A DNA stretch of 64,000 nucleotides from Bradyrhizobium sp. AZCC 2176. Its GTDB lineage: Bacteria > Pseudomonadota > Alphaproteobacteria > Rhizobiales > Xanthobacteraceae. Positions within the stretch are counted from its first letter, which is position 1; each line of letters begins with the position of its first letter. Positions 61,150 to 64,000 of the stretch are shown here, in pieces. The notes beneath the pieces are model-generated. The model ran no database searches and was not told the origin of the DNA. It was given only the letters and a program-made list of their open reading frames with translations. Location: NCBI RefSeq assembly GCF_036924645.1, contig NZ_JAZHRX010000001.1, positions 3,747,501-3,811,500 on the forward strand, written 5' to 3'. The position numbers and the translations under genes are program-made.

Positions 61150-63198
61150 ATGGGACAAGACGTCAGAAGTCCCCGAGGTCCACGGTGCATCGCACTGGTG
61201 GGCCCTTTCCAGAGCGGTAAAACCACACTGTTGGAGGCAATATTGGCGCGAACGGGCGCCATTAAAAATGCCGGCAGCGTTGATGCCGGAACTTCCGTCG
61301 GCGATGCCAGCGCCGAGGCGCGCCATCACAAGATGGGCGTAGGCCTTAGCGCCGCCACCACCACCTTCATGGGCGACAGCTACACCTTTATCGATTGTCC
61401 CGGCTCGATCGAGTTCGCGCATGACATGCGCGCCGCGCTGCCCGCGGCCGATGCCGCGGTCGTGGTCTGCGAGGCGGACGAAAAAAAGCTGCCGCAACTG
61501 CAGATCATCCTGCGCGAGCTGGAAGATTTGGGAATTCCGCGTTTTCTGTTTCTGAACAAGATCGATCGCGCCAACAAGCGCATCCGCGAGACGCTGGCGA
61601 CCTTGCAGCCGGCATCGCGCGTACCGCTGGTGTTGCGGCAGATCCCGATCTGGAACGGCGACTTGATCGAAGGTTTTGTCGATCTCGCGCTGGAGCGGGC
61701 CTTCGTCTACCGCGAGCACAAGCCGTCGGAAGTCATTGCGCTGGAAGGTGGCGATCTCGACCGCGAGAAGGAAGCGCGCTTCTCGATGCTGGAAAAGCTC
61801 GCCGACCACGACGACGCGCTGATGGAGCAGTTGCTGGAAGACATCCAGCCGCCGCGCGACGCGGTGTTCGACGATCTCGCCCGCGAGTTGCGCGAAGGCC
61901 TGATCTGCCCGGTGCTGCTGGGCGCAGCCGCGCGCGAGAACGGCGTGCTGCGGCTGATGAAGGCGCTGCGGCATGAATCGCCCGGCGTTGCCGAGACGGC
62001 GAAGCGCCTCGGCGTATCGTCGCAGAAGGAAGCGCTGGCCTATGTGTTCAAGACGCTGCACCTGCAGCACGGCGGCAAGCTGTCGCTGACGCGGCTGCTG
62101 TCCGGCCGCCTCGATGACGGCGCGACGCTGCAATCCTCTTCCGGCGAAGCCGGGCGGGTTTCCGGCATCCTCGCCGTGAGCGGTGCGCACGACACCAAGC
62201 GGGCCGCGGCCGAGGCCGGCGAGACGATCGCGCTCGGCAAGCTCGACGCGATCAAGACCGGCGATACGCTGTCCGGCGGCAAGACCGCGCCGGCGGCGCT
62301 GGTGCAGATCGCGCCGACGCCACCGGTGCTGGCGATGTCGCTGGCGGCGACCGACCGCAAGGACGACGTCAAGCTCGGGCAGGCGCTGCTGCGGCTGAAC
62401 GAGGAGGATCCGTCGCTGACGATGATCCAGAACCAGCAGACCCACGACATCGTGCTGTGGGGGCAGGGCGAGATGCATCTGCGCGTCGCGCTCGAGCGCC
62501 TGCGGGATCGTTTTGGCGTCAACGTCAAATCGCAGCCGCCGGCGATCGGCTATCAGGAGACCATCCGCAAATCGATCACCCAGCGTGGCCGCCACAAGAA
62601 GCAGTCCGGCGGCCATGGCCAGTTCGGCGACGTGGTGCTGGAGATCAAGCCGATGCCGCGCGGCTCGGGCTTCGCATTCGACGAAAAAGTCGTCGGCGGC
62701 GCGGTGCCGCGCAACTATATCGGCGCGGTGGAGGAGGGCGTGGTCGACGGCCTCCTGAGGGGCCCGCTCGGCTTCCCCGTCATCGACGTGCAGGTGACGC
62801 TGATCGACGGCTCCTACCACAGCGTCGATTCCTCCGATCTTGCCTTCCGCACCGCGGCGCGGATCGGCATGAGCGAGGCGCTGCCGCAGTGCCAGCCGGT
62901 GCTGCTGGAGCCGATCCACATGGTGGAGATCGTCTGTCCGACCGAAGCGACGGCGAAGATCAACGCCATCCTGTCGGCGCGGCGCGGCCAGATCCTGGGT
63001 TTTGACACCCGCGAGAACTGGCCGGGCTGGGACTGCGTCCGCGCCACCATGCCGGAGGCGGAGATCGGCGACCTGATCGTGGAATTGCGCTCGGCCACCG
63101 CCGGCGCCGGCAGCTTCACGCGGGCGTTCGACCGCATGGCCGAAGTCACCGGCCGCGCCGCCGACCAGATCATCGCCGCGCATCGCGTCGCGGCGTAA
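61150..63198 (+). CDS. elongation factor G-like GTPase (FusA paralogue)
   Basis: Translational-GTPase-like protein of 682 residues with the full EF-G domain order: GTPase domain (Walker A GPFQSGKT at 18-25, LFLNKIDRANK), domain II (LTRLLSGRLDDGATL), III, IV (KSITQRGRHKKQSGGHGQFG) and V. Two key sequences are altered: DCPGSIEF has Ser85 where EF-G has the catalytic His (DTPGHVDF), and the switch-I RGITI sequence is missing (GVGLSAATT). GTP hydrolysis on the ribosome may therefore be weak or absent. It resembles the EF-G-like proteins kept beside aroE in rhizobia. ATG 61150 follows AAGGAGGCGGCA. Confidence 0.88.
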   Translation: MGQDVRSPRGPRCIALVGPFQSGKTTLLEAILARTGAIKNAGSVDAGTSVGDASAEARHHKMGVGLSAATTTFMGDSYTFIDCPGSIEFAHDMRAALPAADAAVVVCEADEKKLPQLQIILRELEDLGIPRFLFLNKIDRANKRIRETLATLQPASRVPLVLRQIPIWNGDLIEGFVDLALERAFVYREHKPSEVIALEGGDLDREKEARFSMLEKLADHDDALMEQLLEDIQPPRDAVFDDLARELREGLICPVLLGAAARENGVLRLMKALRHESPGVAETAKRLGVSSQKEALAYVFKTLHLQHGGKLSLTRLLSGRLDDGATLQSSSGEAGRVSGILAVSGAHDTKRAAAEAGETIALGKLDAIKTGDTLSGGKTAPAALVQIAPTPPVLAMSLAATDRKDDVKLGQALLRLNEEDPSLTMIQNQQTHDIVLWGQGEMHLRVALERLRDRFGVNVKSQPPAIGYQETIRKSITQRGRHKKQSGGHGQFGDVVLEIKPMPRGSGFAFDEKVVGGAVPRNYIGAVEEGVVDGLLRGPLGFPVIDVQVTLIDGSYHSVDSSDLAFRTAARIGMSEALPQCQPVLLEPIHMVEIVCPTEATAKINAILSARRGQILGFDTRENWPGWDCVRATMPEAEIGDLIVELRSATAGAGSFTRAFDRMAEVTGRAADQIIAAHRVAA

Positions 63199-63332
63199 TT
63201 AGCGGCGGGATCGCCGCGGCCTTGGCCAGCCGCGGCGGCCAGCCTTTGGCTTGACACGCCTCCAGGGAAGATAAATTGATCGTCGTGGCCGGGCTCATCC
63301 CCGGCCATCGACGTCTTGAGGAGGTTGTTGCC

Positions 63333-64000
63333 GTGCCTAAACCCCCCGCCGCCTGCCTGATCGGATGGCCGGCCGCGCATTCGCGCTCGCCGTTGATCCA
63401 TCATTACTGGCTGCGGACGCTCGGCATCGCGGGCGGCTACGTCATCGAAGCCGTGCCGCCGGACGAGTTTCAGGATTTCGTGTTTCGGCTGTCGCTGCGC
63501 GGTTTCGTCGGTGCCAACGTCACCATTCCGCACAAGGAGCGCGCGCTTGCGCTGTCGAAGCCCGACGAGCGCGCCCGCGCGGTCGGCGCGGCCAATACGC
63601 TGTGGTTCGCCGACGGCGAACTGTGCTCGACCAATACCGACGTCGAAGGTTTTATCAACAATCTCGACGCCTGTGCCGATGGATGGGACGCATGCGAGGA
63701 CGCGCTGGTGCTGGGCGCCGGCGGCTCATCGCGCGCCGTTCTGTTTGGTCTGCTCGACCGCGGCATCAAGCGGGTGCATCTCGCCAACCGTACCATGGAG
63801 CGCGCCAGTGCGCTGGCGAATCAATTCGGGGCGAGCGTTGTCCCCGTGGCGTGGGATGCGCTCGGCGATCTCCTGCCGCGCGCCGGGCTACTGGTGAATA
63901 CGACTTCACTCGGCATGAAGGCTCAGCCGCCGCTCGAGCTCGATGTCGGGCTGTTGCCGTCGCACGCGGTCGTAGCCGATCTCGTTTACGTGCCGCTCGA
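63333..64000 (+). CDS. aroE: shikimate dehydrogenase (5' part, runs off the window)
   Basis: NADPH-dependent reduction of 3-dehydroshikimate to shikimate, in aromatic amino acid synthesis. About 222 residues are visible. GWPAAHSRSPLIHHYW is the shikimate-binding start, GANVTIPHKERAL contains the catalytic Lys, NTDVEGFINNL the Asp/Asn of the site, and LVLGAGGSSRAVLFGLLD the NADP loop. A GTG start at 63333 follows GAGGAGG by 9 bases. No in-frame stop occurs before the window end, so the 3' end is outside. Confidence 0.92.
   Translation, partial: MPKPPAACLIGWPAAHSRSPLIHHYWLRTLGIAGGYVIEAVPPDEFQDFVFRLSLRGFVGANVTIPHKERALALSKPDERARAVGAANTLWFADGELCSTNTDVEGFINNLDACADGWDACEDALVLGAGGSSRAVLFGLLDRGIKRVHLANRTMERASALANQFGASVVPVAWDALGDLLPRAGLLVNTTSLGMKAQPPLELDVGLLPSHAVVADLVYVPL

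Noticed and set aside
60886..63183. 765-residue minus-strand ORF over the EF-G-like gene
   Set aside because: Reverse complement shadow; the plus-strand frame carries all EF-G motifs.

Overview
The window looks like chromosomal core sequence from a high-GC alphaproteobacterium of the Bradyrhizobium/Nitrobacteraceae type. I infer this from gene content and synteny (lgt-midA-pgeF, rplY-pth-ychF, ybjN-proC, FMN-riboswitch-controlled type II lumazine synthase, paired MaoC genes, DUF992 proteins), from the strong G/C third-position bias, and from several families of GC-rich intergenic palindromes that I associate with Bradyrhizobium genomes. No rRNA, tRNA, CRISPR array, intact IS or intact prophage was seen.

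Layout. 1-9.7 kb: two different branched-chain aminotransferases, hisS, a tautomerase, a frameshifted thioesterase, proC and ybjN, a Bug-type binding protein, riboswitch-ribH2, and an SDR. 9.8-15.3 kb (mostly minus strand): prs, a lipoprotein, the lgt-midA-pgeF operon and a dienelactone hydrolase. 15.4-20.6 kb: ubiK-like gene, rplY, pth, ychF, a DUF4282 protein, two MaoC hydratases and a tiny membrane protein. 20.6-28.1 kb: less conserved genes (small membrane proteins, a secreted repeat-rich protein, two NTF2-like proteins, a small protein with a putative EcfG stress promoter, a 1-kb dispersed repeat, a D-cysteine-desulfhydrase-like enzyme, an integrase relic and an LTXXQ protein). 28.3-36.6 kb: uvrB, two tiny genes, a flavin monooxygenase with a LysR regulator divergent from a TauE/SafE exporter, and a GST. 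36.9-43.1 kb: an animal-type haem peroxidase facing a four-gene envelope cluster (coiled-coil/Sel1 protein, TAXI binding protein, secreted protein, DsrE-like protein). 43.4-58 kb: mixed metabolic and envelope genes, including the DUF1800/DUF1501 pair, an M20 peptidase, a sugar dehydrogenase and a GT87-type membrane protein. 58.1-64 kb: aspartate aminotransferase, two DUF992 proteins, an EF-G-like GTPase lacking the catalytic histidine, and the 5' part of aroE, which runs off the window.

The most unusual items are: the four-gene envelope cluster whose first member carries about five 82-residue (246-bp) coiled-coil repeats; the EF-G-like protein with Ser in place of the G3-motif His; three copies of a ~90-bp double palindrome, each placed exactly between convergent genes (probable bidirectional terminators); a good EcfG-type promoter in front of a 59-residue protein; several sub-60-residue membrane proteins that length cut-offs would miss; and a single-base frameshift in a FlK-like thioesterase. 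I did not find a clear defence system, biosynthetic cluster or mobile island, and most of the window is ordinary core genome.
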